Positions 35,155 to 42,901 of a stretch of 64,000 nucleotides of DNA are shown here, piece by piece. The position numbers were made by a program, and so were the translations under genes. The DNA is from Ancylobacter novellus (lineage in GTDB: Bacteria; Pseudomonadota; Alphaproteobacteria; Rhizobiales; Methylopilaceae): the NCBI GenBank assembly GCA_003241695.1, contig QFPN01000001.1:310001-374000 (forward strand), written 5' to 3'. The first letter of the stretch is position 1. The number at the start of each line of letters is the position of its first letter. Under the pieces are notes generated by a model, which saw only the letters and a list, made by a program, of their open reading frames with translations, did no database searches and had not been told where the DNA came from.

Positions 35155-35296
35155 TGGACGGTTCGATCCCGGGACACCTACAGAGTAGGTGGGCGCCGTT
35201 TTGGCCAAGACCACGGTCGAGGCCAGGGACAGCTCCCGTTCGGAATCGTAAGGGCCCGGGGATACAAGTTGTCCTGACGCGCCCCGCAGCACCGCG
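35155..35296 (-). ncRNA. ssrS: 6S RNA
   Basis: Read on the minus strand, the 3' half contains GACCGTGGTCTTGGCC followed by CCCACCTACTCTGTAGGTG, which I recognise as the conserved end of alphaproteobacterial 6S RNA. The middle segment has AACGGGAGCTGTCCCTGGCC and the 5' part GGGGCGCGTCAGGAC can pair with GTCCCGGG near the 3' end. A minus-10 like TATCTT lies just upstream. 6S RNA binds the housekeeping RNA polymerase and mimics an open promoter. Position directly upstream of 5-FCL agrees with known synteny. Both ends are approximate. Confidence 0.78.
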
Positions 35297-35351
35297 ACGC
35301 CAAGATAGGGGACCGGAGGCCGCCGCGCCAGAGCGTTTTCGGAACAAGCCG

Positions 35352-35714
35352 CTAGTTCGCGCCCTCCTCGACCTTCGCGGCGCAGACGCGGTCGGCGTCC
35401 TCCATCTTGGCGCGCATGTCCGCCTGGATTTCGGAGGCGGCGCGGCCAGTGAGCCTGTCGAGATCGGCGGTGGTGACGCGCTGCGCCAGCCCCTCGGCGT
35501 AGCAGGAGCAGAACTTGGCGACGAGCGCGGCGTCGAGAGACGCGTCCGCCTCGCGCTGTCGCGTCGCGCAGCCGTCTTGCGCGGAGCGCACGAAATCCGC
35601 CCGCGTCCGCCCGGACAGAGGCTGGCCTTCCGTAGCCGTGTTGAACCGCCAGATCGCGACGCCGAGCGCCGCGATCGCGAGGATCAGAACGCCGATTACG
35701 ATGCGCTTCGCCAT
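35352..35714 (-). CDS. Membrane-anchored hypothetical protein with paired cysteines
   Basis: A 120-residue protein. An N-terminal membrane anchor (about residues 4-23, IVIGVLILAIAALGVAIWRF) precedes a small helical periplasmic domain with four cysteines: one in SAQDGCATRQ, two in AKFCSCYAEGLA and one in DADRVCAAK. This spacing suggests two disulfides. No family name is evident to me, although the pattern resembles small alphaproteobacterial exported proteins with a CxC pair. It lies between the 6S RNA and rpmE on the same strand, and the terminator of rpmE separates it from that gene. Confidence 0.75.
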   Translation of the reverse strand: MAKRIVIGVLILAIAALGVAIWRFNTATEGQPLSGRTRADFVRSAQDGCATRQREADASLDAALVAKFCSCYAEGLAQRVTTADLDRLTGRAASEIQADMRAKMEDADRVCAAKVEEGAN

Positions 35715-35749
35715 GGACGTCGAGGCTCCGCACGGCGCTCAAACGAAAA

Positions 35750-35770
35750 CCCCGGCCGCGAAGGCCGGGG
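35750..35770 (-). terminator. Intrinsic terminator of rpmE
   Basis: An 8-bp perfect stem (CCCCGGCC, loop TTCGC, GGCCGGGG on the minus strand) is followed by TTTTCGTTT, an ordinary Rho-independent terminator. It begins 27 bases after the rpmE stop codon. Confidence 0.85.
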
Positions 35771-35796
35771 TCGGACAGGCGCCTGACGGCCGCCGC

Positions 35797-36030
35797 TCAC
35801 GTCTTGGTGGCGACGCCGAAATTCGCGAACTTCTTGTTGAAGCGCGACAGCCGGCCGCCGCGGTCGGTGAGCTGCTGGGCGCCGCCGGTCCAGGCCGGAT
35901 GGGTCTTGGGGTCGATGTCGAGCTGGAGGGCGTCGCCCTCCTTGCCCCAGGTGGAGCGGGTCTCGTACTCGGTCCCGTCGGTCATCACCACCTTGATCGT
36001 GTGGTAGTCGGGATGGATGTCGGCCTTCAT
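35797..36030 (-). CDS. rpmE: 50S ribosomal protein L31
   Basis: A 77-residue L31. It opens MKADIHPDYHTIKVVMTDGTEYETRSTWG and contains DIDPKTHPAWTGGAQQLTDRGGRLSRFNKKF, matching the C-terminal L31 core. There are no cysteines at all, so it is the zinc-free (C-minus) form. A strong intrinsic terminator follows. It is divergent from the ABC exporter gene. Confidence 0.97.
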   Translation of the reverse strand: MKADIHPDYHTIKVVMTDGTEYETRSTWGKEGDALQLDIDPKTHPAWTGGAQQLTDRGGRLSRFNKKFANFGVATKT

Positions 36031-36263
36031 TGCGATGTTCCGTTCGGCGATGCGCGGCCGCCGGGGCCCGCGAGCATTTGCAAGAGAATGGCGTGAAGAG
36101 CGGAGCCTATAGCGCAAAGCCGCGCCCGCGACAACAGCGGGCGCGCACGGGGCGCCGCAGCCAGTCTCCGCTTCGTTCGGCCGCGTAAGTCGGGGTTGTG
36201 CTCGCCTCCTCCGCCGCTCCATAACGCTCGCGTTTTTGGAACGAGAAGAAGCCAAGGAACCCG

Positions 36264-38087
36264 ATGGCCCGCCGCCGACCGGCCGCCGACGCGACCCAGA
36301 ACCTCGCGCCCCGATCGCGGTCCCTGAAGCCGCTCGCCGCGATCGCGCCCTTCGCGACGCGCCACAAGGGGCGCATTCTCGGCGCCTTCGTCGCGCTGGT
36401 GGCCTCCGCGGCCGCCACGCTCGCCATCCCGGTCGCCGTGCGCCGCCTGATCGACCACGGCTTCTCCTCCGACCATCCGGAGATGGTGAACCAGTATTTC
36501 GGCGCCATGCTTGCGGTGGTGACCGTGCTCGCGGTCGCAAGCGCCGCGCGCTACTGGTTCGTCACCACGCTCGGCGAGCGCGTCGTCGCGGACGTCCGCA
36601 CGGCGGTGTTCGAGCGGCTGACCGAGCTCACCCCGGCCTTCTACGACCGTCAGCGCTCCGGCGAGATCGTCTCGCGGCTCACCGCGGACACGACCCAGAT
36701 CAAGTCCGTCTTCGGCGCGACCGCCAGCCAGGCGCTGCGCAACCTGTTCCTGTTCCTCGGCGCGGCCGTGATGATGGCGGTGACGAGCCCCTGGCTCTCG
36801 ACGCTGGTGCTCGGCGCGATCCCCGTCATCGTGCTTCCGCTCGCGGCTTTCGGGCGCTCGGTGCGCCGCCGGTCGCGCGCCGCGCAGGACAGGCTCGCGG
36901 AAGCCTCCGCGGTCGCGGGCGAGGCGATCGGCGCGATGCGCGGCGTGCAGGCCTTCAACGCCGAGCGCCGGACGCTCGACCGCTTCTCGTTCTCGGTCGA
37001 GAACGCCTACGGCGCCGCCCGCAGCGCGACCACGGCGCGCGCGCTGCTCACCGGCGTCGGCATCCTTCTCGTCTTCGCGAGCGTGCTGTTCGTGCTGTGG
37101 TACGGCGCGACGCTGGTGCTCGACGGCGCGATGTCCGCCGGCGCGCTCGGCCAGTTCGTGCTCTACGCCGTGTTCGCGGCCGGCGCGATCGGCGAGCTTT
37201 CGAACGTCTGGGGCGAGGTCACGCAGGCCGCGGGCTCCGCCGAGCGGCTCGGCGAGCTGCTCGCGACAGAACCCATGGTGAAGAACCCCGACCATCCGCG
37301 CCCGCTGCCCGAGCCGGCCCGCGGCGCGCTCGCCTTCGACGACGTCCGCTTCGCCTATCCTGACGCGGGCGCGCCCGCGCTCGACGGCGTCACGCTTCAC
37401 GTTTCCCCCGGCGAGACGGTCGCGATCGTCGGCCCCTCGGGCGCCGGCAAGAGCACGCTGTTCCACCTCGCGCTCCGCTTCTACGATCCCGACGCCGGGC
37501 GCGTGGCCATCGACGGCGTCGATCTGCGCGAGGCGCGGCTCGACGCGGTGCGCGACCGCCTCGCGCTCGTACCGCAGGATCCCGTCGTGTTCGCCGCCAG
37601 CGTGACGGAGAACATCCGCCTCGGCCGCGGAAGCGCGACCGACGCCGAGGTCGAGGCCGCGGCGCGGCTCGCGGGCGTCGACCGCTTCGTGTCGGCGCTG
37701 CCCGCCGGCTACGCCACGCAGCTCGGCGAGCGCGGCGTGACGCTCTCGGGCGGCCAGCGCCAGCGCGTCGCGCTCGCCCGCGCGCTGCTGAAGGACGCCC
37801 CCGTGCTGCTGCTCGACGAGGCGACCTCCGCGCTCGACGCCGAAAGCGAGACGCTGATCCAGGAAGCTCTGGCCGCGACGCGCGGAGACCGGGCGACGCT
37901 GGTCATCGCCCACAGGCTCGCGACGGTTCTCGCCGCCGACAAGATCGTGGTGATGGAGGCGGGACGCATCGTCGAGCAGGGCTCGCACGCCGAACTCGTC
38001 GCCCGCCGCGGCCTCTACGCCCGTCTCGCGGAACTGCAGTTCGGCGCAGGCGAGCCGTCCGTCCGCGCCGAGGCGGCCGCGGGCTGA
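36264..38087 (+). CDS. ABC exporter, fused permease and ATPase (MsbA/MDR-like)
   Basis: A 607-residue half-transporter. An N-terminal six-helix ABC membrane domain (about residues 30-320, beginning IAPFATRHKGRILGAFVALVASAAATLAI) is fused to a nucleotide-binding domain with GPSGAGKSTLFHLALRFYDP, the Q-loop LVPQDPVVF, the signature LSGGQRQRVALARALL and the Walker B VLLLDEATSALD. It works as a homodimer or with a partner. A lipid or drug substrate is typical of the subfamily, but the substrate is not predictable. An acetyltransferase gene starts four bases downstream. Confidence 0.92.
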   Translation: MARRRPAADATQNLAPRSRSLKPLAAIAPFATRHKGRILGAFVALVASAAATLAIPVAVRRLIDHGFSSDHPEMVNQYFGAMLAVVTVLAVASAARYWFVTTLGERVVADVRTAVFERLTELTPAFYDRQRSGEIVSRLTADTTQIKSVFGATASQALRNLFLFLGAAVMMAVTSPWLSTLVLGAIPVIVLPLAAFGRSVRRRSRAAQDRLAEASAVAGEAIGAMRGVQAFNAERRTLDRFSFSVENAYGAARSATTARALLTGVGILLVFASVLFVLWYGATLVLDGAMSAGALGQFVLYAVFAAGAIGELSNVWGEVTQAAGSAERLGELLATEPMVKNPDHPRPLPEPARGALAFDDVRFAYPDAGAPALDGVTLHVSPGETVAIVGPSGAGKSTLFHLALRFYDPDAGRVAIDGVDLREARLDAVRDRLALVPQDPVVFAASVTENIRLGRGSATDAEVEAAARLAGVDRFVSALPAGYATQLGERGVTLSGGQRQRVALARALLKDAPVLLLDEATSALDAESETLIQEALAATRGDRATLVIAHRLATVLAADKIVVMEAGRIVEQGSHAELVARRGLYARLAELQFGAGEPSVRAEAAAG

Positions 38088-38090
38088 GCC

Positions 38091-38519
38091 GTGGCGCACC
38101 GGATCGCCGTCGCGAACGCCCCTTCCCCCGAAGACCGCGCCGCAATCCTGCGCGGCCTCGTCGACTTCAACGATCGGACATTCGGCCCTTCGAACATCGA
38201 GCCCCTCGCCGTTCTGATCCGGGACGAGGCGGGCGAGACCGTCGGGGGCCTCTGGGGGCGCACCACCTATGGCTGGCTCTATGTCGAGCTGCTGTTCGTT
38301 CCCGAGGACTTGCGAGGCCGCGGGCTCGGCGCGGCGCTGATGACCGAGGCGGAACGCGCCGCCGCGGCGCGGGGCGCGACGGCCGCGTGGATCGACTGTT
38401 TCGGCGAGGAGAACCGCGGCTTCTACGAGCGCTGCGGCTTCGAAGTCTTCGGCGCGCTCGACGGCATGCCGCCGGGCAGGACGCGGTATTTCCTGAAGAA
38501 GGCGCTCAGCGCTCCGTGA
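38091..38519 (+). CDS. GNAT family N-acetyltransferase
   Basis: A 142-residue GNAT enzyme with a GTG start. The acetyl-CoA-binding motif A reads VELLFVPEDLRGRGLGAALMTEAERAA, and the following part ends ENRGFYERCGFEVFGALDGMPPGRTRYFLKK, the usual motif B and C-terminal strand. The substrate is unknown. It begins four bases after the ABC exporter stop and overlaps the 3' end of the convergent OmpA-like gene by 14 bases. Confidence 0.88.
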   Translation: MAHRIAVANAPSPEDRAAILRGLVDFNDRTFGPSNIEPLAVLIRDEAGETVGGLWGRTTYGWLYVELLFVPEDLRGRGLGAALMTEAERAAAARGATAAWIDCFGEENRGFYERCGFEVFGALDGMPPGRTRYFLKKALSAP

Positions 38520-39528
38520 GCTTCAGCTCGATGCGCCGGTTCTTGCGGTAGGCGTCCTCGGTCTCTGCCGTATCGAGCGGCTGGAACTCGCCGAAGCCGG
38601 CCGCGACAAGGCGCTGGGGCGGCACGCCCTTCGAGACGAGATACTGCACCACCGCGATCGCGCGCGCCGACGACAGCGCCCAGTTCGACGGGAAGGCCCC
38701 GCGCGTCGGCCTGACGTCGGTGTGGCCGTCGACCCGCATCACCCAGTTGATGTCCGGCGGAATGTCCTTGGTGAGCTCCAGAAGCGCCGTCGCGAGCTTG
38801 TCGAGTTCGGGCCGCGCGGCGTCGCTGAGCTCGGCCTGGCCGGTGTCGAACAGCAGCTCCGACTGGAACACGAAGCGGTCGCCGACGATCGTCACGCCGG
38901 GTCGGTCGGCGAGGATCTGGCGCAGGCGCCCGAAGAAGTCGGAGCGGTAGCGCGACAACTCCTGAACGCGCTGGGCCAGCGCCACGTTGAGGCGCGAGCC
39001 GAGATCGGCGATCTTCGCCTGGCTTTCGCGGTCGCGGCTTTCGGAGGCGTTGAGCGCGTCCTCGAGCGCGGCGATCTGGCGGCGGAGCGCGGAAATCTGC
39101 TGGTTGAGGAGATCGACCTGGCTGCGGGCCTGGGCCGAGAGTTCGCGCTCCTTGTCGAGCGCGCCCGACAGCTCGGCGGCGCGCCCGCCCTCGACGCGGG
39201 CGCGGTCCGCGCCGCTCGCGGCGTCGGCCTTGAGCCGGTCGCGCTCGGCCTCGATCACGGCGAGGCCGGCCTGAAGATTGGACATCTCGTCCTTGGCCGA
39301 GCGCGAGCCCGCGCGCTCGAGCGCGAGCAGCTCCGTGAGCTCCGCGATCTGGGCGTTGAGGCGCTGCAGCGCGGTGTCCTTGCCCGTCACCTCCCGGCCG
39401 AGCAGGAACTGCGCGATCATGAACACGGTCAGCAGAAAGATGATGACCAGAAGCAGCGTCGACAGCGCGTCGACGAAGCCCGGCCAGTAGTCGACCGGCC
39501 GGTAGCGCCGGCGCGAGCTCAGCGCCAT
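38506..39528 (-). CDS. MotB-like membrane protein with OmpA peptidoglycan-binding domain
   Basis: A 340-residue protein. One N-terminal membrane helix (about 10-37, YWPGFVDALSTLLLVIIFLLTVFMIAQFLLG) carries an Asp in FVDALST, at the place of the proton-path aspartate of MotB/TolR. A long coiled coil (about 45-175) rich in LERAGSRSAKDEM-type heptads follows, and then an OmpA domain (about 210-340, with VMRVDGHTDVRP and YRKNRRIELKL). It begins seven bases after the MotA/TolQ-like gene stop, so the two form a stator-like complex. It is not flagellar by context. Its job in the envelope is unknown. Confidence 0.85.
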   Translation of the reverse strand: MALSSRRRYRPVDYWPGFVDALSTLLLVIIFLLTVFMIAQFLLGREVTGKDTALQRLNAQIAELTELLALERAGSRSAKDEMSNLQAGLAVIEAERDRLKADAASGADRARVEGGRAAELSGALDKERELSAQARSQVDLLNQQISALRRQIAALEDALNASESRDRESQAKIADLGSRLNVALAQRVQELSRYRSDFFGRLRQILADRPGVTIVGDRFVFQSELLFDTGQAELSDAARPELDKLATALLELTKDIPPDINWVMRVDGHTDVRPTRGAFPSNWALSSARAIAVVQYLVSKGVPPQRLVAAGFGEFQPLDTAETEDAYRKNRRIELKLTER

Positions 39529-39535
39529 GAGCGGC

Positions 39536-40552
39536 TCACTCCGCCGGCCTCTTCTCGCGCTCATCGAGCAGCCGCTCCAGCAGCGCCTTGACGTCCTGCT
39601 GCTGGGCGGCCTGCGCCTCGACCCAGTCGCGGATCATCTGCTGCTCGGAGCGCATGTGCTTGACGAGACCCTGGATGCCTTCGGCGAGATGGGCGGTGGC
39701 CTGGCTCGCGGCCTTGGAGGAGCCGCCTTCGGCGAGGCTCTTGTTCAGCCGGTCGAGCGCGGCGGCGACGTCGGAGGACGCGGCGGCCGCGGGGACGGCG
39801 GCCCGCTCGCCCTCCGCGTCTGCGTCGGCGGCCGAGACCGCGGCGGCGAGCCAGTCCTCTAGCTCGTTGTGGAAACGGTTCTGCGCCTGCCCCGCCTGGA
39901 GGTCGAGGAAGCCGAGGATCAGCGATCCGGCGAGGCCGAACAGCGAGGCCGAGAACGAGGTGCCCATGCCGGACAGCGGACCGGCGAGGCCGGACTTCAG
40001 CTCCTCGAACAGCACGCCGGTGTCCTGGCTACCGCCGCCGCCGAGCGAGGTGATGACGTTCGAGATCGAGCCGACGGTCTCGAGCAGGCCCCAGAAGGTG
40101 CCGAGCAGGCCGAGGAAGACCAGCAGACCCGTCAGATAGCGGCCGATCTCGCGCGCCTCGTCGAGGCGGGTGCCGATCGAATCGAGGATCGAGCGCATCA
40201 GCGCCGTGCCGATCGGCGCGCCGTTCGACAGCCGATCGCCGAGCAGGGAGGCCATCGGCGCCAGCAGCCGGGGCTGTTCGCGCAGCGCGAGCCCCGGCTC
40301 CGACATGCGGAAGTCGTTGACCCAGCGCACCTCGGGAAACAGCCGGACGACCTGACGGAAGGCCAGCAGGACGCCGATCACGAGCACGGCGAAGATCAGG
40401 CCGTTGAGGCCGGGATTGGCGAGGAAGGCGCGGCTGATCTGCTGGTGCAGCATCAGCGCCACGAAGCCCGAGAGCGCGAGGAATATCACCATCCGGAGCA
40501 GAAAGACCCGGGGCGACGACAGCTTATAGGGATCGAGCTCGGTGAACGACAT
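39536..40552 (-). CDS. MotA/TolQ/ExbB-family proton channel protein
   Basis: A 338-residue membrane protein. Hydrophobic segments lie at about residues 18-38 and 50-68, with the paired channel helices near 142-165 (LLVFLGLLGTFWGLLETVGSIS) and 195-218 (GMGTSFSASLFGLAGSLILGFLDL). A cytoplasmic C-terminal tail of about 120 residues is helical and Ala-rich. The LLGTFWGLL motif matches the TolQ/MotA pore. The partner is the OmpA-like gene immediately downstream. The pair is remote from flagellar, Tol and Ton genes and seems to be a separate, chromosomal proton-driven envelope device. Confidence 0.85.
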   Translation of the reverse strand: MSFTELDPYKLSSPRVFLLRMVIFLALSGFVALMLHQQISRAFLANPGLNGLIFAVLVIGVLLAFRQVVRLFPEVRWVNDFRMSEPGLALREQPRLLAPMASLLGDRLSNGAPIGTALMRSILDSIGTRLDEAREIGRYLTGLLVFLGLLGTFWGLLETVGSISNVITSLGGGGSQDTGVLFEELKSGLAGPLSGMGTSFSASLFGLAGSLILGFLDLQAGQAQNRFHNELEDWLAAAVSAADADAEGERAAVPAAAASSDVAAALDRLNKSLAEGGSSKAASQATAHLAEGIQGLVKHMRSEQQMIRDWVEAQAAQQQDVKALLERLLDEREKRPAE

Positions 40553-40660
40553 CGGCGGTCCGGCTGCGGTCTGCCTTCAAGACGAAGCCGACCATAGATC
40601 ACGGTTTCGCCGTTGCGAAAAGCGCGCGGGGAAGGCGGTCCCCTGCGGGCTTTTCGCCGC

Positions 40661-41446
40661 CTATTGCTTCACGAGCTTCTGAAGCGCGCCGTGGATCGCC
40701 TCGTTGCCGGCCACGATCGTCCCGCTCGACAGCATGGTGTCGTGGCCCTGCGCGTCGGTCACGAAGCCGCCGGCCTCGCGCACCAGCACGATCCCCGCCG
40801 CGACGTCCCACGCCTTGAGGTGACGCTCCCAGAAGCCGTCGAAACGGCCGGAAGCGACCATGGCGAGGTCGAGCGCCGCCGAGCCGAAACGGCGCACGCC
40901 CGCGACCTTCGACTGCACCGCCGCAAGCTCCTCGCGGAACCGGTCGTGAGCGGGCTTGCCGAGATGCGGGATTCCGGTCGCCACGACGGCGTCCGAGAGG
41001 TCGCGGCGCGCGGCGACGCGGATACGGCGGTCGTTGAGGAAGGCGCCGCCGCCGCGCTCGGCGGTGTAGAGTTCGTCGGTCACCGGATTGAACACGACGC
41101 CCGCCACGAGAACGCCGGCGCGCTCCAGCGCCACCGAAATCGCGAAGACCGGCAGGCCGTGCAGGAAGTTCGTGGTGCCGTCGAGCGGATCGACGATCCA
41201 GCGATGGTCGGGATCGGTGCCGTCGATGCGGCCGCTCTCCTCCATCAGGAAACCGTAGCCCGGACGCGCGCGGGAGAGTTCGGCGCGCAGCGCGTCCTCG
41301 GCCTTCCGGTCGGCGGCGGAGACGAAGTCGCCCGGCCCCTTCATCGAGACCTGGAGCTGCTCGACCTCGCCGAAGTCGCGGCGAAGCAGGCGGCCGGCCT
41401 TGGTGACGGCCTGAACCATGACCTGCATGACGGGGGAACGGGCCAT
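40661..41446 (-). CDS. suhB: Inositol monophosphatase family protein (SuhB)
   Basis: A 261-residue Mg-dependent phosphatase. Metal-binding motifs are present: EESGRIDG (Glu), IVDPLDGTTNFLHGLP (Asp-Asp-Gly-Thr) and KAWDVAAGIVLVREAGG (Trp-Asp). The N-terminal lysine-poor helix and GDFVSAADRKAE segment are typical. Enterobacterial SuhB also acts in rRNA antitermination and biogenesis. The gene is separated from the following MotA-like gene by about 100 bases and is preceded by an intergenic palindromic repeat. Confidence 0.93.
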   Translation of the reverse strand: MARSPVMQVMVQAVTKAGRLLRRDFGEVEQLQVSMKGPGDFVSAADRKAEDALRAELSRARPGYGFLMEESGRIDGTDPDHRWIVDPLDGTTNFLHGLPVFAISVALERAGVLVAGVVFNPVTDELYTAERGGGAFLNDRRIRVAARRDLSDAVVATGIPHLGKPAHDRFREELAAVQSKVAGVRRFGSAALDLAMVASGRFDGFWERHLKAWDVAAGIVLVREAGGFVTDAQGHDTMLSSGTIVAGNEAIHGALQKLVKQ

Positions 41447-41486
41447 TTTGAACTTTCAATTCCAGAAAGGAGCGGGACGTAGGCCG

Positions 41487-41588
41487 CCCCCTCTCCCGCT
41501 TGCGGGAGAAGGTAAGGGTGAGGGTCTGTCGAGGACGCGTGCGGCAGGCCCCTCATCCTTACCTTCTCCCGCAAGCGGGAGAAGGGGG
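41487..41588. repeat. Intergenic palindromic repeat
   Basis: Two arms of 38 and 40 bases, 41487-41524 and 41549-41588, are inverted copies with one indel and one or two mismatches. Each arm contains a hairpin (TCTCCCGC then GCGGGAGA) plus the tail GGTAAGGGTGAGGG. The framework is shared with the element at 8006-8172. It lies between suhB and the flavin reductase gene, both on the minus strand, and could act as a terminator or mRNA-stabilising structure. Confidence 0.8.
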
Positions 41589-41609
41589 CCCAAGCGTCGC
41601 GCCTTCACG

Positions 41610-42185
41610 TCAGTAAGGCACGCCCTCGGCGCGTTTGGCCTTGAGGGCCTCGGCGTACCATTCGAGTTCGCGCGCGAACCTGTCGAAGCGCTTCGCGAAA
41701 CCGTCGTCGGTCGGCTGCCCCGACTCGTCGAAGGCCTTACCGATGCGCCCGACCGACAGGATAGAGGGGATCGACGGCATGCCGAGTTCGCCCAGCATCG
41801 AGCGGAGCTGCATCGCGGCGCGCACGCCCGCAAAGCCTCCCGCCGAATAGCTGACGATCGCGGACGGCCGCCAGAAATACTCTTCCAGAAAATGGTCGAG
41901 CAGATTGGACAGCGCCGGCGGGATCGAATGATTGTACTCGCCCGAGACGATCACGAAGCCGTCGGCGGCGCGGTAGATCTCCGCGAGTTCCTCCAGCACC
42001 GGCGGCGCGTCGCCTTTGTATTCCTTGTACATCCGGTCGAGCAGCGGAAGCCGGCGCTCCACCGGATCGATGAGCGGCGCGTCGTGACCGCGGGCGCGCA
42101 GCGCCTCGGCGACGTGCTGCGCGAGCGCGATCCCCTGACGCTCCGTGCGCACCGAACCGTAGAGGACGGGAAGAACGAGGGGCAT
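41610..42185 (-). CDS. NADPH-dependent FMN reductase family protein
   Basis: A 191-residue flavodoxin-like protein. The phosphate loop lies near LYGSVRTERQGIALAQHVAE, and the FMN ring contact is FVIVSGEYNHSIPPALSNLLDHFLEEYFWRPSAIVSYSAGGFAG, the diagnostic pattern of this family. It reduces flavins or quinones or, in relatives, azo dyes and chromate. It is probably cytoplasmic. The gene is in the same direction as efp but separated from it by about 60 bases; a shared role is not evident. Confidence 0.9.
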   Translation of the reverse strand: MPLVLPVLYGSVRTERQGIALAQHVAEALRARGHDAPLIDPVERRLPLLDRMYKEYKGDAPPVLEELAEIYRAADGFVIVSGEYNHSIPPALSNLLDHFLEEYFWRPSAIVSYSAGGFAGVRAAMQLRSMLGELGMPSIPSILSVGRIGKAFDESGQPTDDGFAKRFDRFARELEWYAEALKAKRAEGVPY

Positions 42186-42246
42186 GGCGTCTCCTGGCGG
42201 AATCCCGGCTTCGGCGTCGCGCCTCGGCCGGGACGACGCGCGAGCC

Positions 42247-42810
42247 TCAGTCCGCGCGGCGGAGATAGGCGACTTCGTTGGTGTCCACCACGATGCGCTC
42301 GCCCGAGGAGATGAAGGGCGGCACCATCACGCGCAAGCCGTTCTCGAGCTTGGCGGGCTTGTAGGAGGAGGCGGCCGTCTGGCCCTTCACCACCGGGTCG
42401 GCCTCGACGATCTGGAGCGTCACCTGATCGGGGAGCTTCACGCCGATCGGGCGCTCCTCGTGCATCTCGACGGTGACGGTCATGCCGTCCTGAAGGAAGG
42501 CCGCGCGCTCGCCGACGAAGTCGGTCGCAAGCGTGATCTGGTCGTAGGTCGAGGTGTCCATGAAGACGAGGTCGTCGCCCTCGGCGTAGAGGAACTGGAA
42601 GTCCTTCTGCTCGAGGCGCACGCGCTCCACCGTCTCGTCGGCGCGGAAGCGTTCGTTGAGCTTGCGGCCGTCGATCAGGTTCTTGAGCTCGACCTGGTTG
42701 AAGGCGCCGCCCTTGCCGGGCTTCACGGCGTTGGTCTTGACCGCAGCCCACAGGCCGCCGTCGTGTTCGAGGACCATGCCGGGCGTGATCTGGTTGCCGT
42801 TGATCTTCAT
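42247..42810 (-). CDS. efp: Translation elongation factor P
   Basis: A 187-residue three-domain protein. Domain I carries the tip loop VKPGKGGAFNQVELKN, whose lysine in KPGKG (about residue 34) is the residue modified in many bacteria. Domains II and III follow, ending EADPVVKGQTAASSYKPAKLENGLRVMVPPFISSGERIVVDTNE, a typical EF-P finish. It relieves ribosomes stalled at polyproline. No lysylation genes are visible in the window, so the type of modification is unknown. Confidence 0.97.
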   Translation of the reverse strand: MKINGNQITPGMVLEHDGGLWAAVKTNAVKPGKGGAFNQVELKNLIDGRKLNERFRADETVERVRLEQKDFQFLYAEGDDLVFMDTSTYDQITLATDFVGERAAFLQDGMTVTVEMHEERPIGVKLPDQVTLQIVEADPVVKGQTAASSYKPAKLENGLRVMVPPFISSGERIVVDTNEVAYLRRAD

Positions 42811-42901
42811 GAGACAGGTGCTTTCGGGCGCTTGATGGACGCCGGGGCCGTTCGTCGAACCATGGCGGTCGCGCGTCGTTTGCCCGCGCGAGGCTCCGAC
42901 G

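Noticed and set aside
38506..40552. ZorA/ZorB of a Zorya anti-phage system.
   Set aside because: No zorC, zorD or zorE helicase/nuclease genes are adjacent and the flanks are housekeeping genes (suhB, efp, rpmE). The pair fits a chromosomal envelope stator instead.
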